Shown: positions 51,319-60,758 of the stretch, piece by piece
How positions within the stretch are numbered: position 1 is the first letter of the stretch
How the letters are laid out: the number at the start of each line of letters is the position of its first letter
From: Ancrocorticia populi
GTDB lineage: Bacteria > Actinomycetota > Actinomycetes > Actinomycetales > Actinomycetaceae
Length of the DNA stretch: 64,000 bases
NCBI RefSeq assembly: GCF_003123745.1
Contig: NZ_QETB01000001.1
Location: 1,016,389-1,080,388 of the forward strand
Direction of reading: 5' to 3'
Notes under the pieces: model-generated
What the model saw: the letters and a program-made list of their open reading frames with translations, nothing else
Database searches by the model: none
Told to the model about the DNA's origin: nothing
Position numbers and translations under genes: made by a program

Positions 51319-54099
51319 TTATTGTTCGATGTCTGTCGCGTTGGATTGGCCTTCCGAATCGTCTCCGGCGTTTAGGGGAGTTTCGGGTGTGGATTCCGGC
51401 GAAGTCTTGTGCTTGTGGCTGGCGGCTTTTGCTGCGGCGCCTGCCAGTACTGCGGCTCCGCCGGCTGCGGCTAGGCCGACTCCGTTGAGACCGGTGAATG
51501 CTAGGCCATCATTGGCCCCGCCTGTGCCGCCATTGCTGGGACCGCTATTGCCGGTTCCCGAACCGCCGGTAGGTGTTGGGGTCGGATTGTCTGGACCGCC
51601 GGTGGGGACTGGCGTTGGCTTGGGGTCACCGGTAGGCTCAGTGCTGGGCTCATCCGTTGGCTCCGGCGTCGGCTCCGGCTCGGTAGGTTCAGGGCTGGGC
51701 TCCGGATCGTTTCGGTCCACGGTCAGCCCGTAGTACATGCGAGGTGCGCCGTCCAACGTAATGAGGACATTGCCGCCCTCGTTTGCCAACTTGGTGGCGC
51801 GTCCCAAGCAGTCGATTTCGGTGACGTTGCCTTCGGCAGGCAGACTGACCTCAGTCTTCGTCGGCCATACATCGACCCAAGGTTCGGGCATGTCGTAGAA
51901 GGGGTCATTGCGGTCCTCGAAGTCTGAATTTATGACATAGCCATCGGCACGCGACCATAGGACCTGCAATTCGCCTTGAGGGGTGTCGAAGACGAGGCCG
52001 TGTCCCTTGGCCTCGTCGGGTCCGACCTGATACTCCTTGACGAACTTCGCATCCCCGAGGTGTTCGGCGGCCGTCGCGTAGGCCAGCGCTGAAGACTTCA
52101 GCGATCCGTCAACCATGACCATTCCGTAGGAGAACTCCTTGTCGTTAGGCTGAATACCATCGACGTTCCACCAGACACCGTCACTCATCTGGTACCAGTA
52201 GAAGGAATCCACGTTGTCCTTATAGGCGTAGGCAATCGTCATCAAAGTGTTCTCGGCGGCGTTACGGAAGCTGTCGGTCCACCAATGGTTGGCGTAGGTC
52301 ACGGCGTAGGTCTCGGTGATGAGTAGCTCGTGGTGGGTGCCGTACTTCTCGTCCAGTTGAGCGATAGTGTCCATGATGGCCACGACGCTCCCTTCGTTAT
52401 TCCAGTACGAGCCGTCCGAGCCAGTGCCCCAGGTATCGGGAGTGGGCGCCCAGTCAGCGGTGAAGTTCCCGCGTCCTGTGTGCAGGGCGACGGCCTTTGT
52501 TGCCTTCCACGCGGCGCCGTCTTCCTCTTCCGCCAGCTTTTCCAGCCAGACGTAGTCGGGGCCCGCTAGGCCCATGATGCACAGCTCGGTAGATGCCCCT
52601 GCGTCCATGAGGTATTGGTGCATGGGAAGCAGGACGTCGTGGACGTACTCGGGTGCTGTAGCTCCGCTCAGAACACCACCCTTCATGTTCCATTCGTTGG
52701 ACAGCTCGAAGTACGGTGCGTTGCTCTCCAGACATGCCTGAGTGTACTCGGTAAACAGCTTGTCGCGTGCAGCCTCGTCGAGCTCTCCGTCGGGGTAACC
52801 CGAGCCGCCACGTAGCTGGCCCTGAGTGGGGCCGCGGTGGAACATTCCTTGTATACCGGCGGCCTCCCGCTCGGCGGATTCCATTTGCTGGTACTGACGC
52901 AGGTGGCGCACTCCCATCCTCTTGCAGAGGTCCACCCAGTCGGTGCGACCGACTCCGTAGCCGGCGCCCGCACCCATGAAAATGGCCGCGAGACCAAATT
53001 TCGACGTACTGGCGGGGACGGGGTTGTCCCACGGAGGCAGGACGCTGAGGTTGAGACGAGCGACGGCGACATCGCCAGCGGCCGATGTTGCGGTGGCCTC
53101 TAGGAAGTAGATACCGCGCGGGACCTCTCCCTGACTGGTCCCAGACAACGTGCCGATTCCCGATAGGCCACTCATGACCTGCTGGCCCTCTCCGACAACG
53201 GTGCCGTCGAAGTCGCGGAGGGTCCAGTCCACGGTGACATCGGCGTTTGCCGCAAGGTTCGTCACTGTGAGATCGAAGGCCAGAACAGCAGATTCAGCCG
53301 TCCACAGGTGGAATGGCTGCTCCGTGGTAGCACCCAGCGTGAGGTTCTCCGTGCTCAGTTGACCACCGGCGGCTGCGGAAGAGGTGGTCCCGATGACTCC
53401 CATGTAGGCCATCTCGTAATGGGTCTCGTCGATCTTCATGGCGGGCAGATGGAAGTTCCAATCGGACACCCAGTCAGCATTGTTCTTGGCGGCGAGCTCG
53501 TGGCACATCACGTCATCTCCCAGCGGGGTCGAGTAGACCTTGCCCAGCGGAATCTGGAAGGGAATGCCGCCGCGTTCGTCGGTGTCCCAAGATCCCACAG
53601 TGATGGCCGCGGTTTCCTTATTCGCCTCGAAAGGAACGTAGCTACGAGTGATCTGCGTGTATCCTGAAGCGTTGTCGAATCCGGACGGCGTGGTGAGATC
53701 GATGGCGAGGTGGAAGGATCCACCGTCTCCAACGGTGAAGGTGCCGTCACAGGCGTACTGGGAGACATCGATGGAGTCGTCCGTGGTGGTCACGGTGAAG
53801 GGGATCTTCAGAGACTGTTGTCCGTCCGTCTCCACCAGAGTCGGCTCGGTGGCCACGCCGCTGACCTTTCCGCTGATGTAGACCTTGTGAATCTTCAGTC
53901 GCTTGACGTCAGCGCCGTCGTGGATGTGGAGATTTCCGTCATCACCGAAAAAGACCCGAATGCCCTCGGCTTCTAGGACTGGTCCGACTGCTGCTTTGGG
54001 TGCCGCTAGGGCGTGAGGGGAGAACCCTCCCAAGGCGGAAGCAGTGGTGAGGAGGCCGGCTGCCGCGAGGAAGGTCCTCCTAGTGATGTCGATGGTCAT
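51319..54099 (-). CDS. Tat-exported, wall-anchored clan GH-A-like glycosidase, paralogue B (926 aa)
   Basis: The N-terminus MTIDITRRTFLAAAGLL is a twin-arginine signal. Beta-rich modules (about 40-355) precede a TIM-barrel domain (about 365-700). There, FELSNEW gives an Asn-Glu pair (N468-E469) at the position of a clan GH-A acid/base and LLITETY gives a candidate nucleophile E596; the HTGRGN motif (about 540-545) is shared with the paralogue. A beta domain and a PEPTPEPT linker follow. The end is LAFTG, an Ala/Gly membrane stretch, KAASHKHK, and an unusual hydrophilic tail of about 25 residues. The substrate is unknown. It overlaps the upstream paralogue's stop by ATGA. Confidence 0.8.
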   Translation of the reverse strand: MTIDITRRTFLAAAGLLTTASALGGFSPHALAAPKAAVGPVLEAEGIRVFFGDDGNLHIHDGADVKRLKIHKVYISGKVSGVATEPTLVETDGQQSLKIPFTVTTTDDSIDVSQYACDGTFTVGDGGSFHLAIDLTTPSGFDNASGYTQITRSYVPFEANKETAAITVGSWDTDERGGIPFQIPLGKVYSTPLGDDVMCHELAAKNNADWVSDWNFHLPAMKIDETHYEMAYMGVIGTTSSAAAGGQLSTENLTLGATTEQPFHLWTAESAVLAFDLTVTNLAANADVTVDWTLRDFDGTVVGEGQQVMSGLSGIGTLSGTSQGEVPRGIYFLEATATSAAGDVAVARLNLSVLPPWDNPVPASTSKFGLAAIFMGAGAGYGVGRTDWVDLCKRMGVRHLRQYQQMESAEREAAGIQGMFHRGPTQGQLRGGSGYPDGELDEAARDKLFTEYTQACLESNAPYFELSNEWNMKGGVLSGATAPEYVHDVLLPMHQYLMDAGASTELCIMGLAGPDYVWLEKLAEEEDGAAWKATKAVALHTGRGNFTADWAPTPDTWGTGSDGSYWNNEGSVVAIMDTIAQLDEKYGTHHELLITETYAVTYANHWWTDSFRNAAENTLMTIAYAYKDNVDSFYWYQMSDGVWWNVDGIQPNDKEFSYGMVMVDGSLKSSALAYATAAEHLGDAKFVKEYQVGPDEAKGHGLVFDTPQGELQVLWSRADGYVINSDFEDRNDPFYDMPEPWVDVWPTKTEVSLPAEGNVTEIDCLGRATKLANEGGNVLITLDGAPRMYYGLTVDRNDPEPSPEPTEPEPTPEPTDEPSTEPTGDPKPTPVPTGGPDNPTPTPTGGSGTGNSGPSNGGTGGANDGLAFTGLNGVGLAAAGGAAVLAGAAAKAASHKHKTSPESTPETPLNAGDDSEGQSNATDIEQ

Positions 54100-57000
54100 T
54101 GGTTGGTGCCTTCCGTGTTGTCATTGGTGGGGTTGTCTGCCGCGTTGAGCGGCGTTCCTGTTTCGTGGGTGGATGTCGATGATTTCTTGTGTCTGTTGCT
54201 GGCGGCTTTTGCTGCGGCGCCGGCTGCGGCTGCGGCTCCGCCGGCTGCGGCTAGGCCGGCGGCGTTGAGGCCGGTGAAGGGTAGGCCGTCACTCGTTCCG
54301 CCTGTGCCGCCGTTGCCGGAACTGCTATTGCCAGAACCACCGCTTCCTGTGCCGCCGTCGCCGGGACCACCTGTGGGGGTCGGGGTCGGCTTGCCAGGGC
54401 CGTCGGTTGGGTCCGGCGTCGGTTCAGGCGTCGGTCCGGGCTCAGTGGGGTCCGGGGTCGGCTCCGGGTCCGGACTGGCAACCGAGCGGTAGTATTCGGC
54501 GCGGTGGACTTGCCCCCCGGCAAAGACCTCGGTGAAGATCCGGAACTGATCTGCTTCAGTCACGTCTGGCACCGTCACCGTGAACTCGCCCGGCTCGACG
54601 TCGAATGTCGTGACGTGTGTGGGGACGTCCTCGATGCGGACGACCATCGTCTTCTCGGAGCCGTTTATTCCAGAGACAACGAGGTCGGCGTCGTCCATGG
54701 CGACCGAGACGTCGGTAAGAGCAATACTTGCCTTGCCCTCCACGTCGTCTGGTCCCAGTGAGTCGGGATCTAGGGCACCTTGGACAACAATTGGCTCTGC
54801 CGTTACAGTCACGCCGGCGCTGGCAGCGACCGACAGGGCACGGCCGATGGTGTCCGAGACCTGAATCTCGCCCTCAGTTGGGATCTGTACGGTGAGTGTC
54901 CCTTCCGTGTGCTTCTCCCAGGCCTCCTTCTGGGGATAGAACCCATCGGAACCATGGTCGGACATGACGAGATAGCCGTCCTGACGGCTCCACAGGATCC
55001 AGAAGGGACCTTCGGCGTTACGGAATCGCAGGCCACGAAGGTCGGGATGGGGGGATTCGATCCATCCGAGGAACTCCGCGCCGTCGAGGATCTGGGCGCC
55101 CCACTCGAAGGACAGCAGTTCGGGCTTCGGGCTGCGATCGACGTGGGTGAGCCCGTAGTGGTACTCCCCATCTGTGTGGTTGACCCCGTATTTCTCTGAC
55201 CAGTTTCCGTCATAGGGCTGGAACCAATGAATTCCTGTTGCCCCCACGGCCATCGTCAAGGCCAGTGTGAGCAGAGTGGCGTCGGCGGAGGTACGTTCGT
55301 CGTCGCCCCACCAGGCGTTCGGCTTCGTGGGAGCGTAGACCTCGGTGAGCCACAGCTCCTTTTCCGATCCATATTCATCAAGATAGGCCTTGGCTTTCCG
55401 TACAGCACCGAAGAAGTTCCACGCTTGGCCGTAGGTGTCGGGTCCGGTACCGATGGGGTCGAGATCGGGGACCAGATTGCCGCGTCCTGGGTGGATGGCG
55501 ACGCCATCGAGGACGTCCCACCCGCCGTTGTCGCGCACGATGTCCATGAACGTTGGATCCCAGCTGCCTAGGCCGACGGAGTTGAGTTTCGCGGTGCTGC
55601 CACGGCGGTCCATCTCCTCGCGGAACGGAATCAACCACCCGCGCGTGTACTCTTCGGCGAACGTGCCCTTGCCTAGGCCGTCTCCGCGCAGATTCCACTC
55701 GTTGAGTAGTTCGAAGTGAGAGATTCCAGCGTGGTCCCCCAGCGTGAATGCGCGGTCGTACCAATCCTGAAGACCTTCAGGATCATCGGCATACTGGCCG
55801 GGTGAGGCAGCCGGCTGAAACGCGGTGGCTATTCCCAGACTCTGCGTCTCGGCAGCAGTCAGCCAGTTGTTACGCAGGTGTTTGACGCCTAGTCGCTGCC
55901 AAAGAGTGACCTCTTCCTCATGGCTTTCAAAGCCGGGTGCTTGCGTGGCCCCCTCAGCCGGGGAGCTGGGGAAACCGCCCATCCCAACGATTGACTGGTC
56001 GGGTGGGCCGAACTCATGAGGAGGAATGACGGCCGCAGTGGTGCGCGCCAGAACCTCGCTGTCACCGCCTGAGGCGACGACTTCCAAAAAGCTGAGCGAG
56101 CGCGGGCCAGGCAATTCGACGCTCACCGGAATCGTTGCGGCCGATGGAGAATCGAATTGCTGATCATGCGTTGACTGGTGGGTTACAGTCCCATCGAAGT
56201 CCCGGACCGTAAGCTCCACGCTCACGGTCTGAGCGGCATTGGAATACACCCCGATGTTGAAGGTTTGTTGGCCCGCTTCGTCGAATAGGTTGAAGGTTTG
56301 CGAGCTGGTGACGTCAACCGCCAGATCCGGAGCGGCTAGGAGAGCGCCACCGATGAGCGGCTCGGCGGCCAGGTAGTGGTCCAACGATTCGCCCACCACG
56401 GCCTCCGTGCGGAAAGCGAAGGAGCAGGCCCACCCTCCCGATTCATTCGACGTGAGTGGCGTCGGCACGTACTCCTGGGGGAACCGATCGGTCGATTCGA
56501 ACGGGTACGACACGTGGTGCGGTTGGTCTGGCCGGGCCTCCCGTGGTGGCGTGACGAATGCCGCGCTGAGTTGGCCGGAGTTCCAAGTTAGGAAGTATGC
56601 GTCTCCGGTGCGCTCCAGGTACGGAACACCGCCCCGCGGGTCGCGTGACCACTGTGCGAAGGGGTAGGGGATCTCCGCTGGGAACAACATGTAGTCCGGC
56701 ATGTCGGGGTCGAGTAGTTCGCGATGGACCTTGGCACCGGTGGTGGCTGCTCCTTCCGGAGCACTGAGCTCGAACTCGATCGAAACGGCCGGTCCGGACA
56801 CAGTGTAGGTGGCCGCAGACGAGTAGGCCGGATCCTCCATCTCGTAGGCGATGCGGATCCTGTGCTCCCCGTCGGAGGTTTCGTCCTGCTCCACGGAGGC
56901 TGAGGTGGAGGCCACCTGTGGCAGAGCGAACCCGTCGATACGGACCAAGGCGGTGCCTTCAGCCGTGAGGATGGTCAAGACGCCGTCGTCGTCGGCCTCA

Positions 57001-57149
57001 ATCGCCAAGGGGGTATCGGTTGCCTTGGCACTCGGAGGCAGGGTCGAACGTAGCTGTGCTGCGTGGGCCGTGCGTGATGACAAGGCGACGGCGGTGGCGA
57101 AGAACGCACCGGATGCCAAGAATCCTCGGCGGCTGATTTCATTTCCCAC
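54096..57149 (-). CDS. Tat-exported, wall-anchored clan GH-A-like glycosidase, paralogue A (1017 aa)
   Basis: GTG 57149 after AAAGGGAAAC gives MGNEISRRGFLASG, a textbook SRRxFL twin-arginine signal; the frame is open further upstream but without signal logic. It has the same plan as paralogue B: beta modules (about 40-375), TIM-barrel region (about 385-700) with FELLNEW (N483-E484) and LWLTEVY (E603), and shared HPGRGN (about 553-558). Two extra beta modules (about 745-930) come before the PEPTPDPTEPG linker. It ends LPFTG plus an Ala/Gly-rich segment, basic residues and a hydrophilic tail of about 30 residues. It sits 62 nt after the DUF6351 gene. The linker and anchor of A and B are nearly alike in DNA, implying duplication or gene conversion. 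Confidence 0.8.
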   Translation of the reverse strand: MGNEISRRGFLASGAFFATAVALSSRTAHAAQLRSTLPPSAKATDTPLAIEADDDGVLTILTAEGTALVRIDGFALPQVASTSASVEQDETSDGEHRIRIAYEMEDPAYSSAATYTVSGPAVSIEFELSAPEGAATTGAKVHRELLDPDMPDYMLFPAEIPYPFAQWSRDPRGGVPYLERTGDAYFLTWNSGQLSAAFVTPPREARPDQPHHVSYPFESTDRFPQEYVPTPLTSNESGGWACSFAFRTEAVVGESLDHYLAAEPLIGGALLAAPDLAVDVTSSQTFNLFDEAGQQTFNIGVYSNAAQTVSVELTVRDFDGTVTHQSTHDQQFDSPSAATIPVSVELPGPRSLSFLEVVASGGDSEVLARTTAAVIPPHEFGPPDQSIVGMGGFPSSPAEGATQAPGFESHEEEVTLWQRLGVKHLRNNWLTAAETQSLGIATAFQPAASPGQYADDPEGLQDWYDRAFTLGDHAGISHFELLNEWNLRGDGLGKGTFAEEYTRGWLIPFREEMDRRGSTAKLNSVGLGSWDPTFMDIVRDNGGWDVLDGVAIHPGRGNLVPDLDPIGTGPDTYGQAWNFFGAVRKAKAYLDEYGSEKELWLTEVYAPTKPNAWWGDDERTSADATLLTLALTMAVGATGIHWFQPYDGNWSEKYGVNHTDGEYHYGLTHVDRSPKPELLSFEWGAQILDGAEFLGWIESPHPDLRGLRFRNAEGPFWILWSRQDGYLVMSDHGSDGFYPQKEAWEKHTEGTLTVQIPTEGEIQVSDTIGRALSVAASAGVTVTAEPIVVQGALDPDSLGPDDVEGKASIALTDVSVAMDDADLVVSGINGSEKTMVVRIEDVPTHVTTFDVEPGEFTVTVPDVTEADQFRIFTEVFAGGQVHRAEYYRSVASPDPEPTPDPTEPGPTPEPTPDPTDGPGKPTPTPTGGPGDGGTGSGGSGNSSSGNGGTGGTSDGLPFTGLNAAGLAAAGGAAAAAGAAAKAASNRHKKSSTSTHETGTPLNAADNPTNDNTEGTNQ

Positions 57150-57211
57150 GGGTTTCCCTTTCGCGTCGTGGCGGGGACGTGCAGTTCTAGTGGTGGATGT
57201 TTTCTTGTTTG

Positions 57212-59722
57212 TCACTCGATAGGTTTCCAGGGGCCGTATGTATCTCCAGGTGCTTGGTTTCTGGTCCACCACTTGGCTTCGAAACGTTGACCTTGATATT
57301 CGGCGACGTCGCCCTCGGTGAAGATCCGTGTTGGGGTCCACACGGCGGTGCCGTCAGCGGTTTCCACGATTTCCTGCCATGCGCCTTCGGTGATGGAGCC
57401 GGGCGTTTCTCCTTGAGACCACCATGAGGCCAGCCAGACGGAGCCGTTGTAGGTGACCCGGTCTCCGGCATGGTAGGAATCGGTGGGGGACCAATCTGCG
57501 GGAGCGCCATCGTTCAAGGATGTCCATCCCTGACCGTCGAACTGGGCCCACGTTGCTGCCAGCCCTTGCTGTTCAACTCCTGGCACCGTGTAGTCGCAGA
57601 CGCCGTCGTCAAAGATGTCATTGAGACGGCGCCACTGCTCGTCGCTGAACTCGACGCCGTAATCGCCGCGCTGGGGCGAGGCCAAGTCGCACTTGGCGAC
57701 GTCTGCCGCGACGGATTCTCCCGCAACTTCACGGGGGAACGATCCGGAGGGATACAGCTGCTCGCACTTGCTGTCAGGATCGCGGTCGAGGGGTTCGGTG
57801 ATGAACGTGTTAGAGCCATCGCGTGAGTAGCAGCCTTCCTGGAGGTCGGCGGGTTTGTTTGCGATGACCTTCTCTCGGGCGGTGGCTTCCGAACCGTCGG
57901 CGTCGATGTTCGACAGCCACTGACCCATTGCCGTGATGATCTGCTGGCTGAACTGCGGATTACTCTGGTCCCGCATGACATTGACCAAGTTTTCTGATGA
58001 GCCGTTGGCGTTAATGAGGCGCTGGCGCAGCGAAAGCGAGTGATAGCGGGCGTGGATATTGCCGCCGTCGTTCTCGTCTAAGAAGGTGCGGTGGTCGATG
58101 ATCGGGATCTCAGCCAGTCCGCCGCCGCCGTTGAGCATCCGTCCAGTCTGGTAGGCGTTGCGCAGCGCCTGCCCGTCTGCGACGGTGCGTTCAGGAATCA
58201 GGTTGGAGTCGTTGTCTAGGCCTCCAACCTGTTCGTTGAGGTCCAAGAACTGGTCCACAGTGATGTCTTCGTTGTTCAGCGCTTCGAGTCCGTATTGGAT
58301 ACCGACGTTGTCCATGGGGCGCCCGGGAAGCCCGGTGTCGGGGTTATTTCCGAAGAGATTGCGCATGTTGGAGAACAGATCACAGCGTGCCCCGGTGGGG
58401 TTGGTCTCCGGGTCGTATCGGAGATCTTCTGGGACTTGATCGCAGTTGGCAACCGGGTTCGTTCGCTGGTCCCCGGCGACTTGGGCGATGGTGTCATAGT
58501 TGATGAAGCCGGTGACGGCCTGCTTCTGGGCGTCCGTCCACGCGACGTCGGTGGATTTGAAGTACTCGTGTAGAAGCTTGGCGTCGGTGATGAAGTTGAC
58601 CGTTGCGAAGCTGACGTCAGGGAACACATCGGAAATGAGGATCGCGTCGAGGACTCCTGGGTAGTTGTCAGCGATCTGAAGGGACTGGTCCGCGCCTCCG
58701 CTGCTTCCCCACCCGATGACGTTGTCGATGGCGCCGTAGCGTTCGCTGAAGGTCTCCTTGACCATCATCGCCGACTCTGCGGCCAACACGTCGTTGCAGC
58801 TATTGCCGAAGACGTTGAGAGAGGAAGTCATCAGGGCGTAACCCTCACCCAACATGAACGGGGCTTTTATGTCCCCAGTGTTCGATCCTTGACGGTACCA
58901 GCCACCCGGGCAACCTCCGCCAAACATGTAGATGGCCGAGCCGTTCCAGTTCTTTGGCCCGGCGGTGGGAGTGGGCTCCTCTTCGGTCAGGGGATCGTGG
59001 AGGACGGTGGTGCGGAAGATTGCGCGATTGACCGTGCCAGTCTCCAGACGAACGATCATCGGCACCACTTCACCAGAGGTCCGGGTGGTGTATTTCAGGT
59101 CTTCCGGGTATTCCGTGGTGTCCTCGGGCCACTCCACGAAGGATCCCATCTTGTTCTGGTAGATGTAATCGACCCTGTCTTCGATCGAGCAATCCTCATC
59201 GAGAGGCGGGCCCAGAGAATCCCCGCTGCCGGGTTGGACGGCGTCCTCGGTCTGACACAGGAACGGATCCTGGTGGGGACCCGAGATAACCGGGCCTTCC
59301 TGCGGGTAGTTGGTGACGGTCAACGACGCTGCAGGATTATCTGGGTCATCGTCGGAGAAGACTTGGATCTCGCTGTCACCTAGGGGCAGGTCCGTGACGA
59401 CGCCGACCAGCGTGTGGTCGTCTCCGTCTGCCGTGAACACCTCCGACTGATCGGTGCCACCCGCGATGATTGCGCCATCCTCTAGTGAGGTACCTTCGGG
59501 AATCGTGACCTCTACCAAGGCGTCGCCACCGGTGACTGTGTCGGGCCGTCCGGATAGGACGGAGATGGTGACTTCAGGTTTCTGTGCTCTGCCGGAACCG
59601 TGATCATCGACTGTATCGGCAGACGCGATTGGCATCACCGTGCCAACCGTGATCATTGCTGCTGCGACTAGACATGCGGCGGTGCGCCGCTGACGTGTGA
59701 GGGGGAGGGGACTGCCGGACAT
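57212..59722 (-). CDS. Secreted DUF6351-type alpha/beta hydrolase with two CBM5/12-like modules (836 aa)
   Basis: A Sec-type signal peptide (1 to about 35, ASADT) precedes a beta domain (about 48-138) and a large hydrolase region. This has GGGCPGGW (about 268-275), a likely oxyanion loop, and GWGSSGGADQS with nucleophile Ser about 341. Its wording resembles the DUF6351/tannase-like group, which includes esterases. Two C-terminal modules (744-786, 794-836) repeat YxxGDxVxYxGxxWxAxWWxxxxxPG, the AKWWT signature of chitin-binding CBM5/12. Several paired cysteines suggest disulfides. It is first in the glycosidase operon, with GAGGAG before ATG 59722 and a promoter at about 60.0 kb. Substrate not assigned; a glycan ester is a reasonable guess. 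Confidence 0.78.
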   Translation of the reverse strand: MSGSPLPLTRQRRTAACLVAAAMITVGTVMPIASADTVDDHGSGRAQKPEVTISVLSGRPDTVTGGDALVEVTIPEGTSLEDGAIIAGGTDQSEVFTADGDDHTLVGVVTDLPLGDSEIQVFSDDDPDNPAASLTVTNYPQEGPVISGPHQDPFLCQTEDAVQPGSGDSLGPPLDEDCSIEDRVDYIYQNKMGSFVEWPEDTTEYPEDLKYTTRTSGEVVPMIVRLETGTVNRAIFRTTVLHDPLTEEEPTPTAGPKNWNGSAIYMFGGGCPGGWYRQGSNTGDIKAPFMLGEGYALMTSSLNVFGNSCNDVLAAESAMMVKETFSERYGAIDNVIGWGSSGGADQSLQIADNYPGVLDAILISDVFPDVSFATVNFITDAKLLHEYFKSTDVAWTDAQKQAVTGFINYDTIAQVAGDQRTNPVANCDQVPEDLRYDPETNPTGARCDLFSNMRNLFGNNPDTGLPGRPMDNVGIQYGLEALNNEDITVDQFLDLNEQVGGLDNDSNLIPERTVADGQALRNAYQTGRMLNGGGGLAEIPIIDHRTFLDENDGGNIHARYHSLSLRQRLINANGSSENLVNVMRDQSNPQFSQQIITAMGQWLSNIDADGSEATAREKVIANKPADLQEGCYSRDGSNTFITEPLDRDPDSKCEQLYPSGSFPREVAGESVAADVAKCDLASPQRGDYGVEFSDEQWRRLNDIFDDGVCDYTVPGVEQQGLAATWAQFDGQGWTSLNDGAPADWSPTDSYHAGDRVTYNGSVWLASWWSQGETPGSITEGAWQEIVETADGTAVWTPTRIFTEGDVAEYQGQRFEAKWWTRNQAPGDTYGPWKPIE

Positions 59723-60013
59723 CGTGTGAACTCCTCATCGAGACTTGTTGAGATGCAACTGCTGCGTAAGTGTTGATGTGTTTTCAGTGTTGATGTGTCT
59801 TCGAAACGAGGCATGCGCATCGCTGTACATGTCCCCGAATCCTTGGCGGATTGGCGCGTGTTTCACGGAGGTGGCTGATGGGCGGCTCATTCCAACCACT
59901 GGCCGTTCGACGCGAGGCAAACGTTGCTTTGTCGTCAATCTCCGCGAGTCAACTGGACTGCCTTGCCTACCGGGTTTCGGGCGGTTACAGAACAGTTGTT
60001 GGCGAATGCGAAT

Positions 60014-60042
60014 AATCTACTGCAGTAGAGACAGGCTGACAA
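60014..60042 (-). promoter_or_regulatory. Promoter and palindromic operator of the glycosidase operon
   Basis: On the minus strand: -35 TTGTCA (60037-60042), 17-nt spacer, -10 TAGATT (60014-60019). The perfect palindrome CTACTGCAGTAG (60017-60028) covers the -10 and the end of the spacer. The leader to ATG 59722 would be about 285 nt. The same layout recurs at 60675-60703 for the tat operon. Confidence 0.75.
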
Positions 60043-60674
60043 GGACTTTCGTCCTAGGAGTGTCTTTGGGTGGCGCCGAGAACGGCGGACTTTGAGCGCC
60101 GCGCACGGAGGTTTTCTTGGGAGACTCGGGCGAGCGAGAGGGGAAGCTGATGGTCCTCGTCGCGATGAGGTCCAGTGCTGGCGGACCGTGGTGAGGGTCT
60201 TGCGGGCGCGGGCTGATTGCTTGATGCTGTCGAGGATGCTGAAGGCTACGGCATCCGGGGGAGCGGACCTACCGCGCCTTTCGTATTGCCGCGGCTGACA
60301 TTGAGTGTCAGAGTGAGTGCCGCGATGCCGGCAGTTGAGTCGAGGGCTCCAACGAGTTGGGTTAGTGCCGTATGGTGATTTCGCTGGTCACCACACTCAC
60401 CAGTTCCGTGGTTCCGTCCTTGAGCACACGCACTGGGATTGGGCCGGTATTTGAGCTTCCGAATGGCACGCTATGGCACGCTCGCTCGCGCCGTATCGCT
60501 ATGCTCGGCGGCCTGTCATGCATGTGGTAGGCGCTGTGTGCTGTTGAGGCGTCGGCTAGTCTTCCGGCGCTGGCGTGTGGGGTTGTGCGCTCGGGAGCCC
60601 TGTAACGGCAACGCGGCGTAGATACTCGAGTAGTTACAGTGAAAAGAATTGATAATTCAGGAATAAGTCGGGCG
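60043..60674. other. 632-bp region between the two divergent promoters, no supported gene
   Basis: Only short frames without good starts are present. A minus-strand frame at 60362-60523 encodes about 53 residues ending in SSNTGPIPVRVLKDG and VTSEITIRH, which reads like the C-terminal strands of a secreted beta-sandwich domain and might be a remnant. A near-direct repeat GTGCCATA/GTGCCATT occurs near 60465-60480. The region may be leftover DNA from a lost gene, perhaps the regulator. Confidence 0.35.
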
Positions 60675-60703
60675 TTGACAGGCTGAATCTACTGCAGTAA
60701 ACT
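60675..60703 (+). promoter_or_regulatory. Promoter and palindromic operator of the tatBAC operon
   Basis: -35 TTGACA (60675-60680), exactly 17-nt spacer, -10 TAAACT (60698-60703). The spacer ends with CTACTGCAG and the palindrome CTACTGCAGTAA (60689-60700) runs into the -10. Aligned over 29 bp, it matches the glycosidase-operon promoter at 23 positions. Leader to tatB is about 210 nt. Confidence 0.8.
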
Positions 60704-60758
60704 CCCGTTGTGCACCAACCGAAGGTGGCGTGGGGCACATTGCCGGCAATGGAGAGGC

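Noticed and set aside
57150..57341. N-terminal extension of glycosidase A to ATG 57341
   Set aside because: It would overlap the DUF6351 gene and bury the twin-arginine signal at residue 70; GTG 57149 with AAAGGG gives a normal Tat signal.
60092..60298. 68-codon plus-strand frame between the divergent promoters
   Set aside because: Arg-rich, no start signal; the opposite strand is open as well, typical of non-coding GC-rich sequence.
60362..60523. Minus-strand frame encoding a beta-sandwich-like C-terminus
   Set aside because: Only about 53 codons, no ribosome-binding site; suggestive of a remnant but not enough to call.
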